From NCBI GenBank assembly GCA_945878555.1, contig CAMDWI010000012.1, positions 1 to 64,000 of the forward strand: a DNA stretch of 64,000 nt, given 5' to 3'. Position numbers and translations under genes: made by a program. The DNA is from Klebsiella pneumoniae. Its GTDB lineage: Bacteria; Pseudomonadota; Gammaproteobacteria; Eutrophobiales; Eutrophobiaceae. Under the pieces are notes generated by a model. It ran no database searches. It had not been told where the DNA came from and saw only the letters and a list, made by a program, of their open reading frames with translations. This document shows positions 28,244 through 38,225 of the stretch, piece after piece. Numbering within the stretch: position 1 is the first letter of the stretch; each line of letters opens with the position of its first letter.

Positions 28244-31200
28244 TCAGACCGGCTTGCGTACGCGGAACATACGTTTAATCAGCACAAAAAACATCGGGGT
28301 AAAGAACAGGCCAAGCAAGGCGCCGACGATCATGCCTCCGAGTACGCCGGTACCAATCGCACGTTGCGCGCCGGAGCCGGCACCGGTTGCCAGCGCAAGT
28401 GGTAATACACCCATGCCAAAGGCCAGTGAGGTCATCAGGATAGGGCGCAATCGATCACGGATCGCCTGTAGCGTTGCCTCGACCAGGTCCATCCCCTGAT
28501 TCAGATAATCCGTTGCGAATGACACTATCATGATGGCGTTTTTTGATGTCAATCCAACCGTTGTCAGCATGGCGACCTGGAAATAAACATCGCGTTCTAT
28601 TCCGCGCAGATTGGCCGCGATGACAATACCGAGTATACCCAATGGCGCCACCATCATGACCGAGGTCGGTATAGACCAGCTTTCATACAGTGCGGCCAGA
28701 CACAGGAACACGATCAGCAACGACAAGGTATACAATATCGGTGTCTGCGCCCCGGCCTGGCGCTCCTGATAGGACAGTCCGGTCCATTCCAGTCCAAAAC
28801 CGTCGCCTGCTTCTGCCACCAGTCGTTCGGCCTCACGCATGGCCTCTCCCGAGCTTACACCGGAAGCAGCTTCACCATTGATCTGCATCGCCGGTACACC
28901 GTTATAACGCTCCAGACGCGGTGAGCCATATTCCCAACGCGAATCTGCAAAGGCGGTAAACGCAACCATCTCGCCACGATTATTACGCACGGACCACAGT
29001 TTGAAATCTTCCGGACCCATGCGGAACGGTGCATCGGCCTGGACATAAACGCGCTTGACCCGCCCACGGTCAATAAAATCGTCGACATAACGTCCACCCC
29101 AGGCAGTTGCCAGTGTGTTATTGATTTCGGCTATCGACAGGCCAAGTGCGCTGGCCTTTTCGGAATCCACATCGACCCGAAACTCCGGCGCATCCTCCTG
29201 CCCGTTCGGGCGCACATTTTTGAACAGCGGGCTCTGCCTTGCGCCATCCAGAAAGCGGTTACGCGCCGCCAGCAGCGCATCATGGCCCTGCCCGCCATTA
29301 TCCATCAGGTAAAAGACAAAGCCGCCAGCATTGCCGAGCTCCGGAATGGCCGCCTGGGCAAAGGCAAATACCATCGCATCCTTGATCTGTCCCAGTGCCT
29401 TGAAGGCGCGACCGGTAATCGCGCTGATGGACAATTCGGGTGACTGCCGCTCACTCCAGTCCTGAAGTTTGATAAAGGCCAGACCATTGTTCTGACCACT
29501 GCCGCCAAAGCTGAAACCCTGCACACTGAACACCGACTCGACCACTTCTTTCTCATTATCAAGAAAATGATCTTCAAGCTGCATGATCGATTTCATCGTA
29601 CGTTCCTGGGTCGCACCGGCCGGTGCCTGTACCATTGAGAATAAAATGCCCTGATCTTCCTGCGGGAGAAATGATGACGGTAATTTCAGGAACAAGACTC
29701 CCATGACAACTACGAGTGCAATAAAGATCAATGAAAACCGGACAGTGCGTGAGAGCATGCTACGGACCACTCCACGACAGGCACTGCTGCTGCGTTCAAA
29801 GGCGTTGTTAAACCATTGAAAGAACCCTGTCTCGCCGTGATGTTCACCCTTGCGCAATGGTTTCAGCATCGTGGCACACAGCGCCGGTGTCAGAATCAGG
29901 GCGATCAACACCGACAGTGCCATTGCGGACACAATGGTGGCAGAAAACTGCCGGTAGATTACCCCGGTTGCACCGCCGAGAAATGCCATCGGCACAAACA
30001 CGGCAGCGAGCACCACGCCGATAGCGACCAGTGCACCGGTGATCTGGCGCATTGACTTGCGAGTGGCCTCCAGTGGTGACAGACCTTCTTCGCGCATCAC
30101 GCGTTCAACATTTTCCACCACCACAATGGCATCATCGACCAGCAGGCCGATCGCCAGCACCATCGCAAACATGGTCAGCATATTGACGGAGAAACCAAGT
30201 ACAGCAAGCACACCCATCGTACCCAGCAATACTATCGGTACGGCAATTGTCGGGATCAGCGTAGCGCGGAAATTCTGCAGAAACAGGTACATCACCAGAA
30301 ACACCAGGCCAATGGCTTCAAGTAGCGTGGTGATGACATTGCGGATCGAGATCCGGACAAACGGCGTGGTTTCAAACGGGACCACCGCCTTCATACCGAT
30401 CGGAAAAAACTGTTCCAGCTCGGCCAGTCTGGCCTCGACACCGGCGGCGGTCTCAAGCGCATTTGCACCGGTGGCCATACGCACAGCAATGCCGCTGGCC
30501 GTCTGCCGGTTATAACGGGAGATAAATCCGTAGTTCTCGGCGCCAAGCTCGACACGGGCAATATCCCCCAGCCGTAAAATTGATCCATCCGTATTACTGC
30601 GCACGATAATATCGCGGAATTCTTCCGGCGTCTGCATACGACTTTGGGCGGTGATGGTCGCATTCAACTGTTGTCCGGCGACCGCCGGTGTACCGCCGAG
30701 CTGCCCGAGGGCAACCTGCTGGTTCTGTGCCTGCAATGCACTGACGACATCATTCACGGCCAGCCGGTACGTCTCCAGCTTGTGTGGATCCAGCCAGATC
30801 CGCATTGCGTATTTGGCACCGAAGACAGTCAGGTTACCGACCCCCGGTACACGGCTTAACGGGTCTACCAGATTGGTGGCCACATAATCGGCAATATCGT
30901 CCTTGCTCATGCGACCGTCTTCAGAGACAAATCCGATCACCATCAAAAATCCGGTACTGGCCTTGCTGACGTTCACGCCCTGGCGCTGGACTTCCTGTGG
31001 CAATAATGGCATTGCCAGCTGCAGCTTGTTCTGTACCTGCACCTGCGCAATGTCCGGGTCTATCGCATTATCAAATGTCAGCGTGACGGATGCGCCGCCG
31101 GTGGATTCACTGGTAGAGGACATATAGATCAGACCATCCAGACCTTTCATGTTCTGTTCTATTACCTGGGTGACCGAATCCTCCACCACCTGTGCCGAGG

Positions 31201-31354
31201 CGCCCGGATAGGTGGCATTGATGGCGACAGTCGGGGGTGCGATTGAGGGATACATGGAAACCGGTAACTGCGTGATGGCCAGCGCACCGGCCAACATGAT
31301 GATAATCGCAATGACCCAGGCAAAGATCGGCCTGTCGATAAAAAAATGTGCCAT
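28244..31354 (-). CDS. HAE1-type RND efflux permease (AcrB/MexB-like)
   Basis: [57 protein letters not shown]; 1036 aa. Confidence 0.95.
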   Translation of the reverse strand: MAHFFIDRPIFAWVIAIIIMLAGALAITQLPVSMYPSIAPPTVAINATYPGASAQVVEDSVTQVIEQNMKGLDGLIYMSSTSESTGGASVTLTFDNAIDPDIAQVQVQNKLQLAMPLLPQEVQRQGVNVSKASTGFLMVIGFVSEDGRMSKDDIADYVATNLVDPLSRVPGVGNLTVFGAKYAMRIWLDPHKLETYRLAVNDVVSALQAQNQQVALGQLGGTPAVAGQQLNATITAQSRMQTPEEFRDIIVRSNTDGSILRLGDIARVELGAENYGFISRYNRQTASGIAVRMATGANALETAAGVEARLAELEQFFPIGMKAVVPFETTPFVRISIRNVITTLLEAIGLVFLVMYLFLQNFRATLIPTIAVPIVLLGTMGVLAVLGFSVNMLTMFAMVLAIGLLVDDAIVVVENVERVMREEGLSPLEATRKSMRQITGALVAIGVVLAAVFVPMAFLGGATGVIYRQFSATIVSAMALSVLIALILTPALCATMLKPLRKGEHHGETGFFQWFNNAFERSSSACRGVVRSMLSRTVRFSLIFIALVVVMGVLFLKLPSSFLPQEDQGILFSMVQAPAGATQERTMKSIMQLEDHFLDNEKEVVESVFSVQGFSFGGSGQNNGLAFIKLQDWSERQSPELSISAITGRAFKALGQIKDAMVFAFAQAAIPELGNAGGFVFYLMDNGGQGHDALLAARNRFLDGARQSPLFKNVRPNGQEDAPEFRVDVDSEKASALGLSIAEINNTLATAWGGRYVDDFIDRGRVKRVYVQADAPFRMGPEDFKLWSVRNNRGEMVAFTAFADSRWEYGSPRLERYNGVPAMQINGEAASGVSSGEAMREAERLVAEAGDGFGLEWTGLSYQERQAGAQTPILYTLSLLIVFLCLAALYESWSIPTSVMMVAPLGILGIVIAANLRGIERDVYFQVAMLTTVGLTSKNAIMIVSFATDYLNQGMDLVEATLQAIRDRLRPILMTSLAFGMGVLPLALATGAGSGAQRAIGTGVLGGMIVGALLGLFFTPMFFVLIKRMFRVRKPV

Positions 31355-31366
31355 CGTTCGCTGTCC

Positions 31367-32551
31367 TTACCGGACTGTCTGACCGGCGGCAGTGGCGGGC
31401 GGTGGTTCTGTGGCAGTAGCTGCCTGCGTAATCTGTAACGACATGCCCGGCCGGAGCTTTTGCAACCCTTCGATGATAACCTGATCACCGGCAGCCAGTC
31501 CGCTTTCGACCAGCCACTGGTCTCCAAGCGCACGACTGAGCATGACCGGACGCATCTCGGCCTTGCCATCAGCACCTACCACCATTGCCGTCGCATTGCC
31601 CTTGGGATCCCGGGTGATACCCTGTTGCGGTACCAGCACCGCATTGTCACGCTGTCCGGCACTGACGACAGCCCGTACATACATGCCCGGCAATAATACA
31701 TTTTCTGCATTAGGTACCTCGACACGCAACATATAGCTGCCGGTTGAGGGATCAACCGTGACCTCGGCAAACTTCAACTTGCCCGATTGTGGATAGACAC
31801 TGTTATTTTCGAGCAGGATAGTCACAGGAATATCCGCTGTGGTACTGAGCTTACCTTCCTTTAATTGTTCGCGTAAGTCGAGCAATTCACTGGCGGACTG
31901 GTTCAGGTCGACATACACCGGATCCAGCTTCTGGATGGTTGCCAACAATTCGTCCTGGTTGGCGGTCACCAGTGCGCCCTGGGTCACTGCAGACTTGCCG
32001 ATGCGACCACTGATGGGTGCGGTTATACGGGTGTAACCCAGCATAACCTCGCTGCTGGCCAGTCCGGCGGCGGCGACGGCAACATCGGCCTCGGCCTGCT
32101 TCAGGCGGGCAGCGGAGTTGTCGTTTTCTGATTTGCTGACCGTCCCCTTTTCGGCCAGTTGTGCAGAACGCCCGGCGTTCAGGCGGGCAATATCCAGCGC
32201 CGCCTGGGCGCGGTTCAGTGCGGCCTTCGCACTGTTAAAGTCGGCGCGATATCGCGCATCATCGAGCTGATACAGCGGCTGCCCTGCCTCAACCATACCG
32301 CCTTCGGTAAACAACACCTCCCTGACTATACCGGTTACCTGCGGTCGCAGCTCGGCGATCTGTAAAGGCGCGATTCTCCCCGGTAACTCACGGGTCAACG
32401 TCAGGGGGCGGCTTGTCAGCGTGACCACCGTCACTGCGGCAGAGTCTGGCCTGGCCGGTGGGGCCGCCGTTTCTGACGGACTGCACCCGACCAGCAAACT
32501 GACTACTGCGATGACTGTTAAACCGAGAATGTGCTGTAGCAATCTGGACAT
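31367..32551 (-). CDS. RND efflux periplasmic adaptor (AcrA/MexA-like)
   Basis: Lipobox LLVGCS; LPGRIAPLQIAELRPQVTGIV; YQLDDARYRADFNSAKAAL. Confidence 0.93.
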   Translation of the reverse strand: MSRLLQHILGLTVIAVVSLLVGCSPSETAAPPARPDSAAVTVVTLTSRPLTLTRELPGRIAPLQIAELRPQVTGIVREVLFTEGGMVEAGQPLYQLDDARYRADFNSAKAALNRAQAALDIARLNAGRSAQLAEKGTVSKSENDNSAARLKQAEADVAVAAAGLASSEVMLGYTRITAPISGRIGKSAVTQGALVTANQDELLATIQKLDPVYVDLNQSASELLDLREQLKEGKLSTTADIPVTILLENNSVYPQSGKLKFAEVTVDPSTGSYMLRVEVPNAENVLLPGMYVRAVVSAGQRDNAVLVPQQGITRDPKGNATAMVVGADGKAEMRPVMLSRALGDQWLVESGLAAGDQVIIEGLQKLRPGMSLQITQAATATEPPPATAAGQTVR

Positions 32552-32590
32552 CGTGGAATCATCTTGTGCGGAAAAAAGGTGCGCCAGAGT

Positions 32591-32602
32591 GAACGATCAT
32601 TC
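32591..32602. promoter_or_regulatory. Imperfect palindrome upstream of the RND adaptor gene, candidate TetR operator
   Basis: GAACGATCATTC, about 40 bp upstream of the adaptor start at 32551. Confidence 0.35.
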
Positions 32603-32656
32603 TCTTTTTGTCAATCCTGTATCACCTGCTCCCAGGTGGATGATTACAGACAGGAT

Positions 32657-32860
32657 CTAGTATCTGACAAACCAGGGTAATGTGATTAACACGACCCCGG
32701 CACCAATCAACAGCGCAAGGTTGGATACGAAAAACGGGTAGGCCATCAGGAGTAACCCACATGCCAGTGGCACGATGGCCCGCTGCTTCCTGCCATAACT
32801 GAAGTAACCCAGACCAAATGTACTGAATAGAAATCCCCATAACAGCACGGCTGAGTTCAT
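32657..32860 (-). CDS. Hypothetical small membrane protein
   Basis: 67 aa, two hydrophobic segments (VLLWGFLFSTFGLGYFSYG, ALLIGAGVVLITLPWFVRY). Confidence 0.55.
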   Translation of the reverse strand: MNSAVLLWGFLFSTFGLGYFSYGRKQRAIVPLACGLLLMAYPFFVSNLALLIGAGVVLITLPWFVRY

Positions 32861-32945
32861 TAGTGGAACCGACCGCAGAGATTTACCTGTTTAATCATTC
32901 AAGTCAGCATATAAGTCCGTGGTCAGTCCCTTACGTTAGTCCAGT

Positions 32946-33683
32946 TCAGGCAGTCTGCCGGTTCATTGCCAGCAGTTCCTGTTGCAGACTCGCCGTAAAT
33001 CCCGGGTCCAGTCTGAGTGAGCTGGCAAGCGCACCCAGGTATTGTTGTTCACGTGCACACTGGCTGTCACACACCAGCAATGCGGCGAGATACACTTCGG
33101 CGGACTCCTGCGGCGTCCTGACGTGAGTAGCGATCTCGTTCACATCCGGGGTATTCGCCATCTCCTGCATTAACAACATTTTTTCCTGAGAACTGATTCC
33201 GGCTGTTTCGAGCTTGCCAAATATTTTCTGACTTTCTATCGCATCCACATGACCGTCGGCCTTGGCGGCACCTATCATCGCGCGAATGACTGCAATCGCG
33301 AGATCCGGGCTGGCCTGAACCGGTGCAGCAGCCGGATTGGCTGTTGCCGGTGTACCCATCTGTCCACTGAGCGTGGACAATAAACCACCTGCCTGTGCCA
33401 GCAGACCCTGGGCAGATTGGGTCACTGCGCCCGTCACCGAGGCATTTCCAGTGGAGGCCTTTTGCTGCTGATAATTCCCGTACGCCTTGTATGCCAACGT
33501 CCCCAGTACGGCAAGACCACCCATCTTCGCCAGATTTTCGACACCATCCTTGCGCAACAAGGTAGATCCGAGTCCTCCGGTCAACAGTCCGGCGGCAAAA
33601 TTTTTCGTGGCCATGCCACCCAGCATCTTGCCTACCAGACTGTTAGTATCAATATTCGCGAGCAGCTTGTTTGTATCAATCAT
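32946..33683 (-). CDS. DUF533/TerB-like protein
   Basis: AVIRAMIGAAKADGHVDAIESQKIFGKLE ... FTASLQQELLAMN. Confidence 0.85.
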   Translation of the reverse strand: MIDTNKLLANIDTNSLVGKMLGGMATKNFAAGLLTGGLGSTLLRKDGVENLAKMGGLAVLGTLAYKAYGNYQQQKASTGNASVTGAVTQSAQGLLAQAGGLLSTLSGQMGTPATANPAAAPVQASPDLAIAVIRAMIGAAKADGHVDAIESQKIFGKLETAGISSQEKMLLMQEMANTPDVNEIATHVRTPQESAEVYLAALLVCDSQCAREQQYLGALASSLRLDPGFTASLQQELLAMNRQTA

Positions 33684-33785
33684 GCACTTCCTCCAGACTC
33701 CGTTATGTTACCTGTCCCCGTGTAGTCAAAATCAGGGAGTATTCACCTCTCAAGTGACAGGCACGGGTGGAGAAAGTTTCTACAC

Positions 33786-34493
33786 TCAGTTCGAACTGAC
33801 CAGTTGCCAGCTGCCGTCAGGCCGACGACAAGCGGTTCCAACTACCTGTTGTGTCCTGCCCTGCACACTGGCATCCATATAATACTCGCGACAATAACGA
33901 CCGCCATCTTCCTGCAGGGTGCCTTGTGGTGTCACTGCATACTGGGTGTCGGCATCGTTCCAGACGATTTTACTGCCGTCCGGCGCATGTTCGAGCGCCT
34001 GATCAAAACAGAGCTGATCAGCCTTATCCATCGACTTGCCTATTTCGCCACCGATGATGACCCCGGCCAGTGTCCCGGCTGCCACGGCAAACAGACGTCC
34101 TGTACCATCACCAATTTGTGAACCCGCAAGACCACCAATTGCCCCACCCAACACCTGCCCGATGACTTCACGATTGCACCGGCCAGCGGTGACATCGATT
34201 GGCACGGCGGTCAGCCCGTAGTCACGGTAATTATCATGATTCTGTCGGTAACCATGGGCGGGTGCCCACGGCGGTGGTCCGTTACCGGCAAAACGGGCCT
34301 GGTTATTGCCCTTGCACTTGATATCTACCTTGTTACCACCCGGGTTGGTTTTGTTTTTGATATTACAATCGTCGGTTTTGACCTGAACTTTCGCATTGCC
34401 CTGCCCCTGTTTCGCGGGCTGTGAATGGACAGCTCCGGTGATAAACAACAGTGCCATGGCAAGTGCCCATAATATTTTGTCCGAACCTTGCAT
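33786..34493 (-). CDS. Glycine-zipper 2TM secreted protein
   Basis: Signal peptide; IGQVLGGAIGGLAGSQIGDGTGRLFAVAAGTLAGVIIGGEIGKSMD; CREYYMDASVQGR. Confidence 0.85.
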   Translation of the reverse strand: MQGSDKILWALAMALLFITGAVHSQPAKQGQGNAKVQVKTDDCNIKNKTNPGGNKVDIKCKGNNQARFAGNGPPPWAPAHGYRQNHDNYRDYGLTAVPIDVTAGRCNREVIGQVLGGAIGGLAGSQIGDGTGRLFAVAAGTLAGVIIGGEIGKSMDKADQLCFDQALEHAPDGSKIVWNDADTQYAVTPQGTLQEDGGRYCREYYMDASVQGRTQQVVGTACRRPDGSWQLVSSN

Positions 34494-34625
34494 AGATACC
34501 TCCTGTTAGTAACAGTATGTTGTTATTCAGACTAGCCTAAAGCCGGCAAGATTGTGTAACTTACTGTCGCAAACATGACAGGGTTGTCAACTCCGTGGGC
34601 TGCGTCAGCTGCCCGGTCCTGTCTG

Positions 34626-35576
34626 CTACACCGATCCGGTCGCTCGCAGCACGCGGTCATGGATTGCCGCCCATGCAGGTTCATCCGGGGGCAACGCAAC
34701 CAGCAAAACCTCACACTGGCTCGCATCCGCCTCGTGTAACGTCGCATATAACACACGCGCATAGTCTTCGGGCTGGCGTGGCATCGGCCAGTATTTCGAC
34801 ACCGGCCATTTAACGGGGTCTTGCGCCAGCAGACCGATACGCTTGTCCGGGAAGGGTGATCCGGACAGATCAGCCGGGATACGATAGCATGCTGTGCGCG
34901 GCGCGTAATGTGATTCCAGGGCACCCGGTACCCGAGGTGCTGCTGCATCAACGTTACCGGCAAGTGGCAGGTAACGCAGGATCATTTCAGTAGTGATGAT
35001 ACCGGGACGCAATATGCGCGCATGTTCACCACTGAGATCGACGATGGTCGACTCGATACCGACCGGGCATGGGCCACCATCTACCACGGCGGCGATCTTG
35101 CCAGCCAGATGCTGACGTACATGCAACGCCGAGGTCGGGCTGATTTGGCCAAAGGGATTTGCAGAGGGTGCGGCCAGACCACGACCGAGCTCACGCAACA
35201 CGGCCTGCGCTACAGGATGTGACGGAACACGCAGTGCGACAGTCGACTGGCCGCCAGTCACCAACTCCGAAACTTTTTGGGCAGCAGGCAGCACCATGGT
35301 GAGAGGCCCCGGCCAGAAGGCCGCCGCCAACCGCCATGCCGACTCCGGTACTTTGGAGGCCCAGTTCGATAGTTGGTCGGCACTCGCAAGATGTACAATC
35401 AGGGGATGATCGGCCGGGCGACCTTTGGCCAGAAAAATCCGGCGTAAGGCAGCGGGGTTGGTCGCATCGGCGGCCAACCCGTAAACGGTCTCAAACGGCA
35501 GCGCCACGATCTCGCCCGCCGCCAGCAGTTTAACGGCAGTGGACAAATCATCCGGGCTGGAACTGAGTTGCAACAT
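34626..35576 (-). CDS. L-threonylcarbamoyladenylate synthase (Sua5/YrdC type)
   Basis: LAAGEIVALPFETVYGLAADATNPAALRRIFLAKGRPADHPLIVHL; APSANPFGQISPT; C-terminal Sua5 domain SHYAPRTACYRIPADL. Confidence 0.92.
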   Translation of the reverse strand: MLQLSSSPDDLSTAVKLLAAGEIVALPFETVYGLAADATNPAALRRIFLAKGRPADHPLIVHLASADQLSNWASKVPESAWRLAAAFWPGPLTMVLPAAQKVSELVTGGQSTVALRVPSHPVAQAVLRELGRGLAAPSANPFGQISPTSALHVRQHLAGKIAAVVDGGPCPVGIESTIVDLSGEHARILRPGIITTEMILRYLPLAGNVDAAAPRVPGALESHYAPRTACYRIPADLSGSPFPDKRIGLLAQDPVKWPVSKYWPMPRQPEDYARVLYATLHEADASQCEVLLVALPPDEPAWAAIHDRVLRATGSV

Positions 35577-35593
35577 GAATAAATCTCCGATCT

Positions 35594-36529
35594 CTATCGC
35601 ACCGTTTCGCCGCTACCTTGCGGAACGAATACGGCCCTGCGGGCCTCTTCCAGTAAGGCGCGCACTTCCGGGTGCTGGATACGCCGTTCCGTACTGATCA
35701 ACCAGAAGGCCTCACGTAACGCATCGACCCTGCCTACTTCGGTGACACCATAACGTGAGCAGATTTCGTCCGCTATAATCGCGGGGGCCGGAAAATATCC
35801 TTCTCCCTCCTGGGCAAAGACCTTCATCAGGGCACTGTCATCAAACTCACCGACCACCCGTGGGTAGATCCGCGTCTCACTCAGCCACCGATCGATCTCG
35901 CCACGCACCACAGCATTCGTACCAGGCAGTAGCAGTGGCGCACCGTTCAGACAGTCTGGAAATACCGCGTCCGGCCGTACCAGTTCAGTCGCAGCAAAAA
36001 AGGCGACGGCACTTTCACCTAACTTACGACTGTGGCCACGTACGGCCAATCCGACCGGCATCGGTCGATCCGCCAGTACCATCTCCAGGCGGTGCAGCGC
36101 CAGTTCTCCAAGCAAGGCATCAATTGTACCCTCGCGGCACACCAGCCGTATCGGTCTCTCTGCACGCTTCAGCGAGGCCAGAAGTCGATGGGTCAACGAC
36201 TTCGGAATAGCATCAGACACACCGATACGAAAAGTCGTCATCGCCTGGTCCGGGACCGTACTCGCACGCAGCGAGGAGACCATCTCCTGACCCAGCGCAA
36301 ATATATCGTCAGCATAGGACAAGGCAATGCGCCCTGCCTCCGTCAGTTCGAGACCGCGACCGGCCGGCTTGAACAAGGCCGATTCGAGGTCGTCTTCAAG
36401 CAGTTTGATCTGCGCACTGACAGTTTGCGGCGTCAGATGCAGCTGACTGGCTGCCGCAGCGACGCTTCCAGCATGCGCCGCCGCCCAGAAGTAACGCAGG
36501 TGTTTAAGGTTCATATCTGCTACCCGCAA
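35594..36529 (-). CDS. nhaR: LysR-family regulator, NhaR-like
   Basis: MNLKHLRYFWAAAHAGSVAAAASQLHLTPQTVSAQIKLLEDDLESALFKPAGRGLELTEAGRIAL. Confidence 0.85.
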   Translation of the reverse strand: MRVADMNLKHLRYFWAAAHAGSVAAAASQLHLTPQTVSAQIKLLEDDLESALFKPAGRGLELTEAGRIALSYADDIFALGQEMVSSLRASTVPDQAMTTFRIGVSDAIPKSLTHRLLASLKRAERPIRLVCREGTIDALLGELALHRLEMVLADRPMPVGLAVRGHSRKLGESAVAFFAATELVRPDAVFPDCLNGAPLLLPGTNAVVRGEIDRWLSETRIYPRVVGEFDDSALMKVFAQEGEGYFPAPAIIADEICSRYGVTEVGRVDALREAFWLISTERRIQHPEVRALLEEARRAVFVPQGSGETVR

Positions 36530-36739
36530 TTTTTTACGAATTATCGTGAAATTATATTCGACTATACCTGATCCATCCAGCCCGATATAAAGTTCGCATG
36601 ATTAATTATATGAGTCAGCCTGAACTGGCAATACATCACGATTGAGACTGGAAACACCTTTCCATTCACCTGGCCATGACCTTGAACCTCTGCAACAGAA
36701 GATAATAACTGTGAGTTAACCTTATATGGAGATAAATGG

Positions 36740-37759
36740 ATGATGACTGTGAGTACCCCCTTGATGTGGGTCCTGTTCGGGCTGTTCGTACTCGTGGCGC
36801 TCGCACTGGATTTCTTCGCCCTCAGTCGTCAGGGGGCACACAAGGTTTCGATGCGCGAGGCCGGGATCTGGTCGGTAATCTGGGTTATGGTTTCGTTCCT
36901 GTTTGTCGGCTGGCTCTGGTGGTATCTCGGCGGCATCGATGGTGACCAGGCCACCCGCGAGATTGCCAATACCAAGGCGGTCGAATTCATCACCGGCTAC
37001 CTGATCGAGAAGGCACTGGCAGTTGATAACGTCTTCGTATTCCTGATGCTGTTCACCTACTTTGCGGTGCCGGCCGAGTTCCAGAAGCGGGTGTTAATGA
37101 TAGGCGTACTCGGTGCGCTGGTACTGCGCGCGGTGATGATCCTGATCGGCGCATGGTTGATAGCTCAGTTCCACTGGATCCTGTATCTGTTCGGTGCCTT
37201 CCTGTTCTTTACAGGCATCAAGATGTGGTGGGCCGCCGGCAAGGAACCGGACCTGGAGGCCAACCCGGCACTCAAGTGGATCCGCAGTCGAGTTCGTATC
37301 GCACCGTATTATGATGGTGAAAAATTCTTCACGATGGTGGACGGCTTGCGGATGGCCACACCACTTGCGATCGTGGTTGTGCTGGTCGGAATCGTTGATG
37401 TGGTGTTCGCGGTAGACTCGATTCCGGCGATCTTCGCCATCACCACCGATCCATTTATCGTACTGACCTCGAACGTGTTCGCAATCCTTGGCCTGCGGGC
37501 AATGTATTTCCTGCTCGCCGGTGTACATGAACGCTTCCACCTTCTGACTTATGGCCTGGCACTGGTGCTGGCCTTTATTGGCACCAAGATGATGATCGTG
37601 GACTTCTACAAGATCCCGGTGGTCTGGTCGCTGTCTGTTACCGTCAGCATACTGACAATCACAATGTTGTTGTCGCTCTACATACCGGCGAAGGGCAAAG
37701 CTGGTAGCGCCTACCCTTTCACCCCAAAGAAGCAACCGACTTCCGGGGAGGGTGAATAA
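36740..37759 (+). CDS. TerC/Alx-family integral membrane protein
   Basis: IEKALAVDNVFVFLMLFTYFAVP; VDVVFAVDSIPAIFAITTDPFIVLTSNVFAILGLRAMYFLL. Confidence 0.95.
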   Translation: MMTVSTPLMWVLFGLFVLVALALDFFALSRQGAHKVSMREAGIWSVIWVMVSFLFVGWLWWYLGGIDGDQATREIANTKAVEFITGYLIEKALAVDNVFVFLMLFTYFAVPAEFQKRVLMIGVLGALVLRAVMILIGAWLIAQFHWILYLFGAFLFFTGIKMWWAAGKEPDLEANPALKWIRSRVRIAPYYDGEKFFTMVDGLRMATPLAIVVVLVGIVDVVFAVDSIPAIFAITTDPFIVLTSNVFAILGLRAMYFLLAGVHERFHLLTYGLALVLAFIGTKMMIVDFYKIPVVWSLSVTVSILTITMLLSLYIPAKGKAGSAYPFTPKKQPTSGEGE

Positions 37760-37907
37760 TGAACAGGACCTCTGCCAAAACCCGCGATTCGCCTGGATAA
37801 GCCCGTCGGCGTACCTCTGCCATCCCCATGTGGTTGGAGTTATTCAGCTTGCCGCAACTGTCAGGTCTGTTGCTCCTTTTTTGAAAGTCTGTTTCTTGAT
37901 AATTTCT

Positions 37908-38225
37908 TTATCTAAAGCGAACTCTGATTGATTTAGTCTTCAAATAAAAAATCAATCCCACCATAAAAAATACCAGCAGTACAATTAATGGATAGGCAAG
38001 AACAAATACTAGAGGTGTAAGTAAAAATCGCACAAAAATCCGGGCTGCTTCATGCTCAGAGATATATTCTGCAAGCGGCGGTGAATATTTGTAATACAGT
38101 GATATGAATTCACGTCCAGGTGAGGATTTCATCAGAACGTTATCACGGAAGATCCTCAACTCAACGACATAAGGATGCATATATGACCCATATGCTGCGG
38201 TTGCGATAAAACATCCCCCTCCTCC
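37908..38225 (-). other. CFIATAAYGS-type C-terminal (CFI-box CTERM) region of the S8 protease
   Basis: Poly-Gly linker GDGGGGGGGGCFIATAAYGS... then YKYSPPLAEYISEHEAARIFVRFLLTPLV and TM plus basic tail. Confidence 0.8.

Noticed and set aside
36571-36739. Possible yybP-ykoY (Mn) riboswitch upstream of terC
   Set aside because: terC/alx genes can carry this riboswitch, but I saw no convincing conserved motifs in the leader.
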